Positions 6,110 through 6,128 of a DNA stretch of 6,128 nt are shown here, one piece after another. Origin of the DNA: Spirochaetota bacterium (GTDB taxonomy: Bacteria > Spirochaetota > Spirochaetia > Treponematales > Breznakiellaceae). Made by a program: the position numbers and the translations under genes. A model generated the notes under the pieces. The model saw only the letters and a program-made list of their open reading frames with translations, was not told the DNA's origin and ran no database searches. The stretch covers positions 1-6,128 of the forward strand of contig JAEXTK010000062.1 of assembly GCA_023406985.1 (NCBI GenBank). The letters are read 5' to 3'. The first letter of the stretch is position 1, and every line of letters begins with the position of its first letter.

Positions 6110-6128
6110 CGCGCGCACCCGTCGCGGC

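Noticed and set aside
5264..6118. 284-codon minus-strand frame antisense to DUF554
   Set aside because: Acidic and Gly/Arg-rich complement of hydrophobic codons; the plus-strand frame matches a known family.

Overview
The window is a GC-rich bacterial chromosome segment with four complete protein genes and short intergenic gaps. I see no mobile element, CRISPR array, rRNA/tRNA or defence-type locus. Codons end strongly in C or G in all four genes, and none looks compositionally foreign. The hairpin-tip sequence of the chemoreceptor (NLLAMNAAIEAAHAGDAGKGF pattern, with M, H and D where many receptors have L, R and E) is typical of spirochaete receptors. A GC-rich member of the Spirochaetota is therefore my best guess, at moderate confidence and by inference from one protein.

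Layout. Positions 1-260 are non-coding upstream DNA holding a pair of GGATATCC palindromes and a strong ribosome binding site. A NhaC-family sodium/proton antiporter starts with TTG at 261 and ends at 1880 (+). A 74-base gap with a GC-rich hairpin follows, then an MFS permease of the HcaT/phenylpropionate-permease-like type at 1955-3103 (+). Converging on it, 31 bases away, is a methyl-accepting chemotaxis receptor with a periplasmic Cache-type sensor (3135-5216, -). Divergent from the receptor, across a 122-base AT-rich promoter region, is a DUF554 (YqgA/YdfK-type) membrane protein at 5339-6109 (+). The last 19 bases (6110-6128) hold nothing I can identify.

How they work together. All four products are predicted inner-membrane proteins: ion exchange, solute uptake, chemosensing and one of unknown role. 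The arrangement (own start signals, one convergent pair, one divergent pair) argues for independent transcription rather than one pathway operon. The antiporter and receptor have textbook Shine-Dalgarno sites. The MFS permease and the DUF554 gene have none; instead each has a -10-like TAnnnT hexamer 6 to 10 bases before ATG, suggesting leaderless or nearly leaderless mRNAs. That contrast and the palindrome pair before the antiporter are the most interesting signals. I found no convincing new multi-gene system.
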